A DNA stretch of 32,695 nucleotides from contig JADJLJ010000006.1 in the NCBI GenBank assembly GCA_016710165.1, positions 1 to 32,695 on the forward strand, read 5' to 3'. Shown one piece after another: positions 5,925 to 14,650 of the stretch. The stretch's first letter is position 1. The number at the start of each line of letters is the position of its first letter. Source of the DNA: Chitinophagaceae bacterium. GTDB taxonomy: Bacteria; Bacteroidota; Bacteroidia; Chitinophagales; Chitinophagaceae. Position numbers and translations under genes: made by a program. The notes beneath the pieces are model-generated. The model saw only the letters and a list, made by a program, of their open reading frames with translations, was not told where the DNA came from and made no database searches.

Positions 5925-6325
5925 ACATATATTCACGCATAGAACCAACATTACTACTACACATCATCAACCGTGCCCGTGATATACAGACAGGGCGTGT
6001 TGACATTGTGCCGCCGGATGAGTTCATTCAATGTGCTGCAATATGTATGGATCAAGGTAAGACGTTTAAACCACATAGGCATAAACCGTTTGCTAAGGAA
6101 ACGCACATAACACAAGAATCATGGGTTGTGATTCGTGGCATGGTTCAGGTTACGCTGTACGATATTGATAACAGTGTTCTGCACACGGATGTACTTGAAC
6201 CTGGTGATTGTTCAATAACTTTGATGGGTGGCCATAACTACCTTGCCATGCACGATAACACTATTGTTTACGAATATAAAACCGGGCCTTATACCGGGCA
6301 GCAGGATGATAAGGTTATGATATGA
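5921..6325 (+). CDS. WbuC-type cupin metalloprotein
   Basis: A single cupin barrel of 134 residues. HRHKPFAKETHITQESWVVI with RGMVQVTLYDID gives cupin motif 1 (two metal-binding His, then Glu), and EPGDCSITLMGGHNYLAMHD is motif 2. The end, YEYKTGPYTGQQDDKVMI, is typical of the WbuC group, which occurs in O-antigen and capsule gene clusters, where its biochemical role is not established. Its presence here is a good sign that the cassette makes or modifies a surface-type glycan. Confidence 0.75.
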   Translation: MNIYSRIEPTLLLHIINRARDIQTGRVDIVPPDEFIQCAAICMDQGKTFKPHRHKPFAKETHITQESWVVIRGMVQVTLYDIDNSVLHTDVLEPGDCSITLMGGHNYLAMHDNTIVYEYKTGPYTGQQDDKVMI

Positions 6326-6540
6326 ATACATCTTTTGGTTGTTGGGTTCATAATGTTTGGATAGATAAAGTTATTATGTGGGGTTTAAATTTGTTTTGCA
6401 GGATTAAAAATAAAGTACTAAGAGCCTTTTTAGTTATCCCGTGTCTATTATCTATCATGGTAACAATGTCAATACTTTTATTCCCTACAGTATTATTTTT
6501 GCTTATTACATTGGCATTAGAATTAATAAATGAACAATGA
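6322..6540 (+). CDS. Small membrane protein in the glycan cassette
   Basis: The product is 72 residues. A basic stretch (RIKNKVLRAF) precedes two adjacent hydrophobic segments, roughly LVIPCLLSIMVTMSILL and FPTVLFLLITLALEL, ending NEQ. It is AT-rich and overlaps both neighbours by ATGA, which argues for a true gene. It could anchor the glycosyltransferases at the membrane or handle a lipid-linked intermediate; I recognise no family. Confidence 0.55.
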   Translation: MNTSFGCWVHNVWIDKVIMWGLNLFCRIKNKVLRAFLVIPCLLSIMVTMSILLFPTVLFLLITLALELINEQ

Positions 6541-7193
6541 AAATAATCGTAACTACATCCGATAAATATCACCATCTTTTACCGGTATTTTTTTATCTGT
6601 ATAACAAATATTGGGGTGATCCTTTTGACCTTGTTGGTCATGCGAAACCTAAATGTGAACTACCCGATAACTGTACATGGGTATCTGTTGGGGCACAAAC
6701 AGGCCCAAAAGATTGGAGTACACAACTAAGGCCATACTTTGAGCAGCAGCCGGATTGGTTTGTGTGGATGATGGAGGATACGTTTATAAAGAGCCCCGTA
6801 AGAAAAGTAATTGATGAGATGAGATTGCCATCATACAGGCTATTAGGGACATTCGGAGTTGGTAGAAAATGTTTGACAGATGACCTTACGAAGCGACCGC
6901 ATTCAAATTATGGTGATGGGATAGAGGCGTATCCTGGGAGTAGGTACAGATTAAGCACCCAGCCGTCAATATGGAATAAACGCTTTTTACTACAATACCT
7001 TACCCCTGGCCTTTCCCCTTGGGATTTTGAAACGCAAGATCCTATAAATGATGACTGGATTATATGTGCAGATACAAATTACCCAGTCACCCATAACGAA
7101 GGAGTACGGCGTTTCGATATTCACAAGCTGAACCTTGAAGGCATGAGCGAAGAAGATATTGAACACATAAAAACGATAACCGACAAATGGTAA
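6537..7193 (+). CDS. Putative glycosyltransferase
   Basis: The product is 218 residues. It starts MKIIVTTSDKYHHLLPVFFY, the first strand and helix of a GT-A-like fold. DWFVWMMEDTFIKSP (about 76-90) is the equivalent of the DxD region, with EDT. YRLSTQPSIWNKRFLLQYL followed by PGLSPWDFETQ closely resembles the acceptor-side motif of capsule or LPS biosynthesis proteins (LQPSIWKKxxLLxLL...PWxFE). It overlaps the next gene by seven bases. Assigned as a glycosyltransferase from motifs, without a firm family number. Confidence 0.65.
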   Translation: MKIIVTTSDKYHHLLPVFFYLYNKYWGDPFDLVGHAKPKCELPDNCTWVSVGAQTGPKDWSTQLRPYFEQQPDWFVWMMEDTFIKSPVRKVIDEMRLPSYRLLGTFGVGRKCLTDDLTKRPHSNYGDGIEAYPGSRYRLSTQPSIWNKRFLLQYLTPGLSPWDFETQDPINDDWIICADTNYPVTHNEGVRRFDIHKLNLEGMSEEDIEHIKTITDKW

Positions 7194-7699
7194 AACTTCA
7201 TTTAGGATGCGGTAAACGTGATTTCGGGCCGTCATGGGATCATATTGACATGGCCGACTTCCCACATATTAAAAGCCATGACGTTACCAAACTGCCATAC
7301 GAATCAGAAACAGTTGATCTTATCTATGCCAGCCATTTGATTGCGTATTTTGACCGTGATGAGATTGTACCGATACTTAAAGAGTGGCGGCGTGTACTTC
7401 GTCCAGGCGGATGCCTTCGGTTAGCAACACCAGACTTTTACCAGATGGCAAAGATTTACGTGCAGCAGAATGGTGCTGACCTGAGCCAGTTCCTGGGGCC
7501 TTTATATGGTAAGATGGGAGTGATATACCACAAAACAACGTATGATTTTTACAGCCTTATCGAGTTGCTGTCATCATGCGGGTTTAAGAATATCAGAAAG
7601 TACAATCGTCATGCAACTGATCATGCCAGGTATGATGATCATTCTGCTGCATATATTGATGGGAAGTTAATATCATTAAATGTACAATGCTATGTCTGA
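7187..7699 (+). CDS. SAM-dependent methyltransferase (class I)
   Basis: The product is 170 residues. MVKLHLGCGKRDFGPSWDHI (motif I with GCG, then the acidic residue that holds the SAM ribose), DVTKLPYESETVDLIYASH (motifs II-III) and WRRVLRPGGCLRLATPD (motif IV/V) are the standard order of a Methyltransf_11-type enzyme. Such small enzymes in glycan clusters usually methylate sugar hydroxyls; the target here is inferred from context. Starts inside the previous gene and overlaps the next. Confidence 0.8.
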   Translation: MVKLHLGCGKRDFGPSWDHIDMADFPHIKSHDVTKLPYESETVDLIYASHLIAYFDRDEIVPILKEWRRVLRPGGCLRLATPDFYQMAKIYVQQNGADLSQFLGPLYGKMGVIYHKTTYDFYSLIELLSSCGFKNIRKYNRHATDHARYDDHSAAYIDGKLISLNVQCYV

Positions 7700-8228
7700 A
7701 TGGATGATTAAAGGTAAAATGAGGGATGATTATTTGCGTGAGTGTAGTAATGTTGACTTGGATAAGATACAGAGCAACCCGGTACTTATGAATATGTTTA
7801 ATAAACCACAGCAGTACGTTACAGTCATGAACCGTATCGTTGAACTATTTGGGTCGTTGGATAAGTTAAGGATATGTGAGATCGGAGGAGGTTATGGGGG
7901 GCAGGTAAAGGTTATTTTAGATAACTATAAGCCGGCATGTTACCACATGATTGATTTGCCTGAACCGCTAAAACTTCAGCAAAGGTTTTTATCGGGATAC
8001 AGCGCTGAATATTTTACCGAACCAACCGGACAAAAATATGATCTTGTTATTTCAAACTATGCCATTAGTGAAATACCGGATAATAAATTGTATATTGACG
8101 AAGTTTTGCGGAAGTCAGTACACGGGTATATTACCTGTAATACAGACTTGGTAAAACTGGGTTGGCCTCATCAAAAGTTGCCGGATATTCCGGGCGAACG
8201 TAAAACAAACTATGTACTTGTATGGTAA
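7680..8228 (+). CDS. Putative sugar O-methyltransferase
   Basis: The product is 182 residues. RICEIGGGYGGQVKVILDNY is SAM motif I, YHMIDLPEPLKLQQRFLSGY the following acidic strand, and YDLVISNYAISEIP motif IV. The pattern (EIGGGYGG, MIDLPEPLxLQxRFL) matches the putative sugar O-methyltransferase group found in polysaccharide clusters. ATG 7680 is used; ATG 7692 (MSEWMIKGKM) is an equal alternative and shortens the overlap with the preceding gene from 20 to 8 bases. Confidence 0.75.
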   Translation: MYNAMSEWMIKGKMRDDYLRECSNVDLDKIQSNPVLMNMFNKPQQYVTVMNRIVELFGSLDKLRICEIGGGYGGQVKVILDNYKPACYHMIDLPEPLKLQQRFLSGYSAEYFTEPTGQKYDLVISNYAISEIPDNKLYIDEVLRKSVHGYITCNTDLVKLGWPHQKLPDIPGERKTNYVLVW

Positions 8229-8929
8229 AGCAATATCCAGCCTCACAGTACGACTACTGGCATAATGAATGGGTGAACAAAAGAGTTCAGTCGGTTGTGT
8301 GTGGTGATGTTTGTACCGTAACACATTTACCTGATTGGTCAACAGTTACAGAATTTGAGAAACAGATAGCCGGCTTTTTCGGCGCTCCTTACGCCGTTGC
8401 TGTGGATAGTTGCACGCATGGGTTGGAATTGTGTTTGAGGATGCATGGTGCTAAGTGTGTAAAGTCTCCACGCTATACTTATTTATCTGTTCCTATGCTG
8501 GCTGATAAACTGGGTATAAAATTAATATGGGATGATGAGTATTTAGGTTGGGATAGACAGTATAATATTGGCAACTGGATATGGGATTGCGCAACATTAT
8601 GGGAGAGTGGGGTATACATGGATGGTACTTTTATGTGCCTTTCCTTCCAGTATCAAAAGCATCTGAGCCTTGGGCGTGGTGGTATGATTCTTTGCCCGGA
8701 TGAGCAAAGTTATAACCAGCTTAAAAAAATGTCCTATGATGGCAGACTGCCTGGCATACCATGGCGTGAGCAGGATATTGATACAATGGGTTATCATTAC
8801 TACATGACACCGGAAACGGCTGCACTTGGTTTACAAAAGTTACCGGAAGCTATTGCAACACCACCGAGGATATGGTCGCATAAAGACTACCCGGATTTAA
8901 CTAAAATGAAACTATGGGCAAAGCATTAA
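8222..8929 (+). CDS. Short DegT/DnrJ/EryC1-family aminotransferase
   Basis: PLP-dependent transaminase of the sugar aminotransferase family, which typically converts keto-deoxy nucleotide sugars to amino sugars. The large domain is visible: AGFFGAPYAVAVDSCTHGLE (phosphate-binding loop), WDCATLWES with Asp122 for the PLP ring nitrogen, and LSFQYQKHLSLGRGGMILC with Lys146 as the likely PLP lysine. The family is usually about 370 residues; this protein is 235 and lacks most of the C-terminal domain, ending in WSHKDYPDLTKMKLWAKH. With the following GDP-mannose dehydratase it would form the two steps to GDP-perosamine or a similar 4-amino-6-deoxy sugar. Whether a short form is active is open. Confidence 0.75.
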   Translation: MVKQYPASQYDYWHNEWVNKRVQSVVCGDVCTVTHLPDWSTVTEFEKQIAGFFGAPYAVAVDSCTHGLELCLRMHGAKCVKSPRYTYLSVPMLADKLGIKLIWDDEYLGWDRQYNIGNWIWDCATLWESGVYMDGTFMCLSFQYQKHLSLGRGGMILCPDEQSYNQLKKMSYDGRLPGIPWREQDIDTMGYHYYMTPETAALGLQKLPEAIATPPRIWSHKDYPDLTKMKLWAKH

Positions 8930-9902
8930 TATTCGGTATCGCCGGGCAGGATGGCTCATACCTTGCTGAGTACTTACTCAGTAAAGGGTATGAAGTACAC
9001 GGCACGATCCGGCGCAATTCGACACCAGAACACCAGGAAAGCCGTCTGCATGGTATCGAAGGTATTACAACGTATTACGCTGACCTTACAGATACGGCAA
9101 GTATATCGGACGTGCTGCAAAAAGTAATACCGGATGAGATATACAACCTTGCGGCGCAATCCCACGTTCGTATATCGTTTGACGTGCCTCAGTTCACGGC
9201 ACAAACTAATGCGATAGGAGTATTGAATATACTGGAGGTATACCGGCGTATTTGCCCGGAAGCTAAGTTTTACCAGGCCAGCAGCAGTGAAATGTTTGGA
9301 AATAGTATTGATGATGATGGGTACCAACGGGAGACAACGCCTATGAAGCCTGTTAGCCCGTACGGATGTGCAAAGGTTTATGCTTACAATATCTGCTGCA
9401 ATTACAGACAGGCATACGGATTGAAAATATCGAACGGCATCTTGTTTAACCATGAATCACCACGCAGGGGTAGTAACTTTGTTACCAACAAAATCATTAA
9501 AGCAGCCGTTCGCATTAAGTTAGGCTTTCAAAAGAGGTTGAACTGGGAAATATTTTTACTTTCCGTGACTGGGGCCACAGTAAAGACTATGTTAGGGCTA
9601 TGCACCTTATTCTGCAGCAGGAACCTGGTGACTACGTTGTATCAACCGGGGAAAGTCATTCGGTGTATGAGCTGATACGATGTGTGGAGGAAACGCTGGA
9701 TATTGATATACCGGTTGTGGTGAACGAAAAGTTTAAGCGGCCACATGAACTGCAATACCTGAAAGGGGACAGCAGTCGCATTCGGGCGCTGGGCTGGAAA
9801 CCTGAGTACACATTTAAGATGTTGGTTGATGAGATGATACATAGCTGGATGGTACACTACGGGGCCCTGGATGACAAAACACCTTATTTGCAGACACGAT
9901 GA
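8914..9902 (+). CDS. gmd: GDP-mannose 4,6-dehydratase (one-base frameshift)
   Basis: Converts GDP-D-mannose to GDP-4-keto-6-deoxy-D-mannose, precursor of GDP-fucose, GDP-rhamnose and GDP-perosamine. GIAGQDGSYLAEY (8-20) is the NADP-binding GxxGxxG with the family's QDG; SSSEMFG (123-129) holds the catalytic Ser and Glu; YGCAK (150-154) is the YxxxK pair. After codon 209 (TTG at 9538) the frame is lost; the next frame continues LGNIFTFRDWGHSKDYVRAM, then PGDYVVSTGESHSVYELI, to LGWKPEY, exactly the family's second half. One A missing at 9541-9542 accounts for it, giving 329 residues, near the normal length. Starts 16 bases inside the aminotransferase gene. Confidence 0.9.
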
Positions 9903-10531
9903 AAGTATGTTATACAGCCCTGTTCGGGGATTACGAGGACTTAAAAGAACCAACGGTTATTACCCCAGGCTGGCGCTATATCTGTTTCACTGACCAGCCA
10001 ATAGTAAGTAAGGTATGGGAGGTTGTAAGGCGGGATGTATTTACTGAGCCACGAAGGACGGCAAGGTGGTTTAAAATAATGGGGTGGATAGATTGGCAAT
10101 ACTCAATGTGGGTTGATGCTTCGTTTCAGATAAATGTGGACCTGAATAAATGGTGGGATGATCACTTTAAGCTACCGGTTTCATGCGCTGCGCATCCTTT
10201 GCGGAATGATATTTATGACGAGTGCCGGAACTGTATAGCCAATAACCGGGGTGAAGCGTTGTTGATCGAGAAACAGTGCCTTAAATACCGGGCAATGGGA
10301 TTCCCGGCAAACAAAGGGATAATACAAAGCGGGATAATGCTCAGGGAGAATACGCCGGAAAATATTGCACTGCACGAAGCATGGTGGAAGGAATTAGATG
10401 CTGGTTCAACCAGGGATCAAATCGCATTTGCTTTTGTATCTTTGAACAGCAATATTGTGAGTACCTACAAATGGGATTATTCACAGAGTAAGGAATTTAA
10501 GTACATCAAACATTATCATTTACGTCATTGA
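9899..10531 (+). CDS. TOD1/MUCI70-type (DUF616) glycosyltransferase-like protein
   Basis: The product is 210 residues. MKVCYTALFGDYEDLKEPTV, RYICFTDQPIVSKVWEVV, PRRTARWFKIMGWID and YSMWVDASFQINVDL are the successive blocks of the DUF616 family (TOD1/MUCI70 glycosyltransferase-like domain, PF04765); WVDAS is the metal/nucleotide-sugar site. Later PANKGIIQSGIMLRENT and WWKELDAGSTRDQIAFAFVS complete the fold. It overlaps the dehydratase stop by ATGA and the next gene by TTGA. Sugar specificity is unknown. Confidence 0.8.
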   Translation: MKVCYTALFGDYEDLKEPTVITPGWRYICFTDQPIVSKVWEVVRRDVFTEPRRTARWFKIMGWIDWQYSMWVDASFQINVDLNKWWDDHFKLPVSCAAHPLRNDIYDECRNCIANNRGEALLIEKQCLKYRAMGFPANKGIIQSGIMLRENTPENIALHEAWWKELDAGSTRDQIAFAFVSLNSNIVSTYKWDYSQSKEFKYIKHYHLRH

Positions 10532-11115
10532 TAACAAACCATACCGAACTATTAAACGCATTGGCTGCTAAGTACAGCCTCAACAAGTATCTTGAAATTG
10601 GAGTGCAGTCGAAGCAACAAAATTTCAATAAGATAATCTGTGAAAATAAAACAGGGGTTGACCCTGCTGTATTGGAACCGGGGATTAGGCAGATGACTTC
10701 AGATGATTATTTCGCTGCCATAGAAAACAATAATCCGAAGCCTGTATTTGACCTTATATTCATTGATGGCCTGCACCATGCCGACTATGTTAAGCGTGAC
10801 TTTGAAAACAGTTTACGATACCTTTCGGATACCGGGTTTATTGTCATCCATGATGTGTTACCTGAGAACGAAGCAGGGACTATCGTTCCCCGTGAAACAA
10901 AGCAGTGGTGGGGTGATGTTTACAAGTGGGCGATGGGAATAAGGAACTACGCTGGGATTAGGTTCGTTACATTAAACATTGATAATGGCTGTATGCTTAT
11001 TTGGAAGGATAGTACTGCTGAACCGGCTGTTAATTATGCAGGGCCTTGCAATTGGGATGTTTACCAAAAGATAGGGAGGGTACTTTTAAACGTCACAGAT
11101 GCAGTTGAAATTTGA
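10528..11115 (+). CDS. SAM-dependent methyltransferase (Methyltransf_24-like)
   Basis: The product is 195 residues. YLEIGVQSKQQNFNKI is the SAM-binding motif I; DLIFIDGLHHADYVKRDFEN is the very typical Asp-Gly-xx-H block of class I methyltransferases that methylate small hydroxylated molecules and sugars; GFIVIHDVLPENEAG follows. There is no early in-frame ATG, and a TTG at 10528 overlaps the preceding stop as TTGA, mirroring the ATGA couplings in the cassette, so TTG is taken as the start. It is the last cassette gene and overlaps the large terminase by 17 bases. Confidence 0.75.
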   Translation: MITNHTELLNALAAKYSLNKYLEIGVQSKQQNFNKIICENKTGVDPAVLEPGIRQMTSDDYFAAIENNNPKPVFDLIFIDGLHHADYVKRDFENSLRYLSDTGFIVIHDVLPENEAGTIVPRETKQWWGDVYKWAMGIRNYAGIRFVTLNIDNGCMLIWKDSTAEPAVNYAGPCNWDVYQKIGRVLLNVTDAVEI

Positions 11116-12463
11116 CACACATGGCAACGAAAAGCAAAAAGAGTGCTGGCGCAAATGGGCTGATAAAACTACCACAGAAATAAACTACGGCGGCGCAAAG
11201 GGAGGCGCTAAATCATACACAGGGGCTGCACTGATATTTTCATCCGCATTTATGTACCCAGGTACCCACTGGTTCATTGCCCGTAATAAACTATCCGATC
11301 TTGTCCGGTTCACTATACCAACGATAAATGAGTTTTTCGCCAATTCAGGTATTGATATGAGTAAACATATCAAGTTCAACGGGCAGTACAATATTTACGA
11401 ATGCGATAATAAGTCAAAGGTTTTTCTACTAGATGCTGCTTATATGCCCAGCGATCCGCTGTATATGCGGTTTGGTTCTATGCAGTTTACCGGTGGATGG
11501 GGTGAGGAAGTTGGAGAGTGGGATGAGGCTGCTGACATGAACCTTCAGGCTGGTATTGGCAGATGGAAGAATGATGATTACAATTTACCGCCTAAATATC
11601 TACGGACCTGCAACCCGTCAAAGAACTTCATGTACCGGAATGTTTATAAGCCATTTCGGGACGGGACGCTGAAAGACTACCAATGTTTCATACAGGCACT
11701 ACCACAGGATAACAAGATGTTGCCATCCGGGTATATCGAACAGTTACAACGGATATTATCGGCCAATGAAAAGCGCCGTTTGCTTCATGGTGATTGGGAG
11801 TATGACGATGATCCGGCTGCACTTATAACCTATGACAAGATACTGGACGTTTTCACAAATACCCATGTGCCGGAAGGATCAAAGCGGATTACCTGTGACG
11901 TTGCCAGGTTAGGAGGCGATAAGATAGTGATAATCGAATGGGACGGGTTTCGGGGTAAGGTAAAACACTACCAAAAGCAGACGCTTGAAATTACCGGAGG
12001 ATTGCTGGAGGATGCAAGGTACAGGTTAGGCATTGGGAACAGCGATGTACTGGTTGATGAGGACGGTATGGGAGGAGGTATAATTGACTTCTTAAAGTTC
12101 AGGGGGTTTGTCAATAACAGCAGCCCGTTACCTTCACCCATTGGACCCAGGGACGCAGCAGGAAACCCGATAAAAGAAAACTTTGACAATCTGAAAAGCC
12201 AATGTTATTTTAGGCTGGCTGATAGAATTAATAAAAACGGTATATATTTACAGTGCGAATCGGAGCAGGTAAAGCAATGGGTAATAGAGGAATTGGAGCA
12301 GGTGAAACAGAAAACACTGGATAGCGATCTTAAAAAGGGAGTGGTGCCAAAGGATAAGGTTAAAGAACTTTTAGGACGTTCACCTGACTTCGCTGATACA
12401 ATTATGATGCGTGAGTGGTTTGAACTTAAACCAAAAATCGGTTTTCGGGCCGCTCAATATTAG
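11099..12463 (+). CDS. terL: Terminase large subunit
   Basis: ATPase and nuclease of the DNA packaging motor. The product is 454 residues. INYGGAKGGAKSYTGAA (28-44) is the atypical Walker A of Bacteroidota phage terminases (GGAKGGAKS); GSMQFTGGWGEEVGEWDEAA supplies the region of Walker B and the catalytic acid; LRTCNPSKNFMYRNVYKPF is the coupling segment. The C-terminal RNase H-like nuclease has ITCDVARLGGD (Asp267), VLVDEDGMGGGIIDFL (Asp320/322) and RSPDFADTIMMR (Asp430/433), the three acidic sites. Begins inside the last glycan gene, so it would be co-transcribed with the cassette, unlike its usual place beside the small subunit. Confidence 0.95.
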   Translation: MQLKFDTHGNEKQKECWRKWADKTTTEINYGGAKGGAKSYTGAALIFSSAFMYPGTHWFIARNKLSDLVRFTIPTINEFFANSGIDMSKHIKFNGQYNIYECDNKSKVFLLDAAYMPSDPLYMRFGSMQFTGGWGEEVGEWDEAADMNLQAGIGRWKNDDYNLPPKYLRTCNPSKNFMYRNVYKPFRDGTLKDYQCFIQALPQDNKMLPSGYIEQLQRILSANEKRRLLHGDWEYDDDPAALITYDKILDVFTNTHVPEGSKRITCDVARLGGDKIVIIEWDGFRGKVKHYQKQTLEITGGLLEDARYRLGIGNSDVLVDEDGMGGGIIDFLKFRGFVNNSSPLPSPIGPRDAAGNPIKENFDNLKSQCYFRLADRINKNGIYLQCESEQVKQWVIEELEQVKQKTLDSDLKKGVVPKDKVKELLGRSPDFADTIMMREWFELKPKIGFRAAQY

Positions 12464-12466
12464 ACA

Positions 12467-13801
12467 ATGGATATATTCGGTATAAAAACACTGAAAAAAC
12501 AGAACCTGCAACTGATGCAGACTGTTAAAGCCCTCCAAACTTTTAACCGTTCGCAATCCATTGAACAGATACGAACGATGATATTCCCATCCTGGCAATC
12601 TGTTAAAGAAGTTGAGGCTTACATTATTTTCGATGACGTTTACTCTGTTGTTTCACGCCTTGCCACTTCATCGGCTCAAGTTCCATTGGTTGCGTATGAT
12701 GAAGCAACTGGTGAGGATCTGCCACCATCTGACAAGATGCAGCAGTTTCTGAGCAGGATGACAATGGAGCAACGGGAGATAATGTACACATGGCTGTATA
12801 TGTCAGGTGAGGTTTTTATGTGGAAGGATGCGCTGTTTTTAGGGCCAAACAAAGGCAAATTAAATATCGAGTTCCTGCACCCGTCATTCATGACTGTAAT
12901 ACAGGAGGATGTTTTCCCTAACCGAATTATCGGATACCGTTATCAGGACACACGAACCACATTTACACTGAAGGCTGAAGAAGTAATTTATACTAAATAT
13001 TTCAACCCGACTACGCAATACAATGAACGCCATCGGGGCATGGGGCCTATAAAGGCATTGGCTCAAAGGTTGACAAGATTACAAGCAAATATGAGCGCAT
13101 CGGTATCACAGATGCAGAACGGTGGTGTGCCTTCAATCGTGTATGATAAAACGCCTGGTATTGATGCAGATCGTGGTTCAGGTGGTTCAGCACTGAATGA
13201 GGAAGTATCTGTTATGGGACAGCATAAAGAAAACTTTTCCCGGTTCCTTCGCAATCCTGAAAACAAGGGAGCCCCATATTTCTCAGCCGGTGAAATGGGA
13301 GTATTGCAGCTTGGCTTATCATTGGTTGAAATGGATGCCATTGCCCAGGCCGATGTTGATTTCGATAAGATATGCAACGCTTATTCGCTTTCATCTGTGC
13401 TGTTTAATAATAAGAAGGCATCCACAGAAAGCAATGTTAAGGAGATGCGAAAGGATATGTACACCAATGCCATTATTCCGAACGTGATTCGTATGTGTGA
13501 CGGGATAAGAAAAGGAACGGTTGATATTTACGGTGAAGGCAAATGTATCCGTCCTGACCTGAGTAAGATACCTGAACTGCAACAAAACATGAAGGATAAG
13601 GCTACCGCCTGGGCAGCACTCCCGGCTATCGTATTGAATGAGATGAGGTACGATATGGGTATGGATCAGCTTGACGATGAGATGGCAGACCGTTTGCTTA
13701 TTAAGCAGGGTTACCAATTAGCGGATGATCTTGAAATTGAAGTCGAACCAATAGACAATACAGCCAATGATTACACAGAACCAGATACGGGAGATAATTG
13801 A
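12467..13801 (+). CDS. Portal protein, HK97 family
   Basis: Forms the dodecameric ring at the capsid vertex through which DNA passes. The product is 444 residues. SVVSRLATSSAQVPLVAYDE, followed by TWLYMSGEVFMWKDA, LHPSFMTVIQED, EEVIYTKYFNPTTQYNERHRGMGP and the region DKICNAYSLSSVLFNNKKAS give the characteristic order of HK97-type portals (wing, clip, stem). The last residues are acidic (DYTEPDTGDN). It follows the large terminase after three bases and overlaps a small gene at its 3' end. Confidence 0.9.
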   Translation: MDIFGIKTLKKQNLQLMQTVKALQTFNRSQSIEQIRTMIFPSWQSVKEVEAYIIFDDVYSVVSRLATSSAQVPLVAYDEATGEDLPPSDKMQQFLSRMTMEQREIMYTWLYMSGEVFMWKDALFLGPNKGKLNIEFLHPSFMTVIQEDVFPNRIIGYRYQDTRTTFTLKAEEVIYTKYFNPTTQYNERHRGMGPIKALAQRLTRLQANMSASVSQMQNGGVPSIVYDKTPGIDADRGSGGSALNEEVSVMGQHKENFSRFLRNPENKGAPYFSAGEMGVLQLGLSLVEMDAIAQADVDFDKICNAYSLSSVLFNNKKASTESNVKEMRKDMYTNAIIPNVIRMCDGIRKGTVDIYGEGKCIRPDLSKIPELQQNMKDKATAWAALPAIVLNEMRYDMGMDQLDDEMADRLLIKQGYQLADDLEIEVEPIDNTANDYTEPDTGDN

Positions 13802-13943
13802 GCGGGCTATACCGCTTGATCCTAAATGTGCCATCACCAGGGCGAAGCAGATGGAACGCCGGGCCAGACTACGGCTGGATATTGAAGAAATGGTAAGGGT
13901 ATCTAAGCCTATGCCTTATGAACCGAGAACGGAAATGAAATGA
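13767..13943 (+). CDS. Small basic protein between portal and MuF-like genes
   Basis: The frame encodes 58 residues, MITQNQIREIIERAIPLDPK followed by KQMERRARLRLD and an end in YEPRTEMK. It is highly charged and predicted helical. It begins inside the portal gene (+35 overlap) and its stop overlaps the start of the next gene as ATGA, filling what would otherwise be a 138-base gap. These junctions support it as a true gene. Function unknown. Confidence 0.6.
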   Translation: MITQNQIREIIERAIPLDPKCAITRAKQMERRARLRLDIEEMVRVSKPMPYEPRTEMK

Positions 13944-14650
13944 CAGCATCTCAGCAAAAACAGTATTGGCTACAATTCCACAGATTTCAGATGCGGTATG
14001 AATTAATGTATGCACCTAAAATAAACAAGGCGCTTAAAGCACAGGTTCAGCAATACATACAGACAAAGGATGTGTTGTATGTCCGTTCAGGTGGTTTGTA
14101 TGCTGTCTTACTTGACCTGTATAAACAGACAGGATCAGTTTGGGCCAGACATTCACGAACACTATACAGGCAATCAAAAGCAACCGGTCAAATGGGATTC
14201 AGTGAACGGATCGTTACGTTCATGCAGCAATATTTTGGGTTTGACCTGCTTAATGATGCAGAAGGTATCACTAACACAACAAAACGACTTATTCAGGAAG
14301 TATTAAGCGAAGCTGCTTTACAGGGCTGGTCATTTGATGAGATAGTAAAACGGCTGGAGGCGCCTGAATTCACAGCCAAACGTGCAAGGCTGATAGCCCG
14401 TACTGAAACGGTAAATGCTGCCAATGCTGGATCAATGATCAATGCAAAACTAGCCGGCGCTACTAAAAAGATATGGATCTCAGCCCGTGACAGCCGGGTA
14501 AGGATGCACCACGCAGCAGTAAACCAAACGGTAATACCGGTGGAAGATAAGTTTCATGTTGGGTTATCATTAATGGATCATCCAGGGGACAAGGCGGGGG
14601 GTGCAAATGAGTGTTGCAATTGCAGGTGTGTGGTGGCAGGGATACCCTAA
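13940..14650 (+). CDS. Head morphogenesis protein, Mu gpF (SPP1 gp7) family
   Basis: Minor head protein needed in head assembly and early DNA ejection. The product is 236 residues. The N-terminal half is helical; the C-terminal half carries the family core: ARLIARTETVNAANAGS, KKIWISARDSRVRMHHAAVN, VIPVEDKF, LMDHPGDKAGGANECCNCRC. The terminal cysteine/histidine set (HH, ECCNCRC) is the conserved possible metal site of this domain (PF04233). The gene's stop overlaps the tail of an opposite-strand gene by four bases. Confidence 0.9.
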   Translation: MTASQQKQYWLQFHRFQMRYELMYAPKINKALKAQVQQYIQTKDVLYVRSGGLYAVLLDLYKQTGSVWARHSRTLYRQSKATGQMGFSERIVTFMQQYFGFDLLNDAEGITNTTKRLIQEVLSEAALQGWSFDEIVKRLEAPEFTAKRARLIARTETVNAANAGSMINAKLAGATKKIWISARDSRVRMHHAAVNQTVIPVEDKFHVGLSLMDHPGDKAGGANECCNCRCVVAGIP

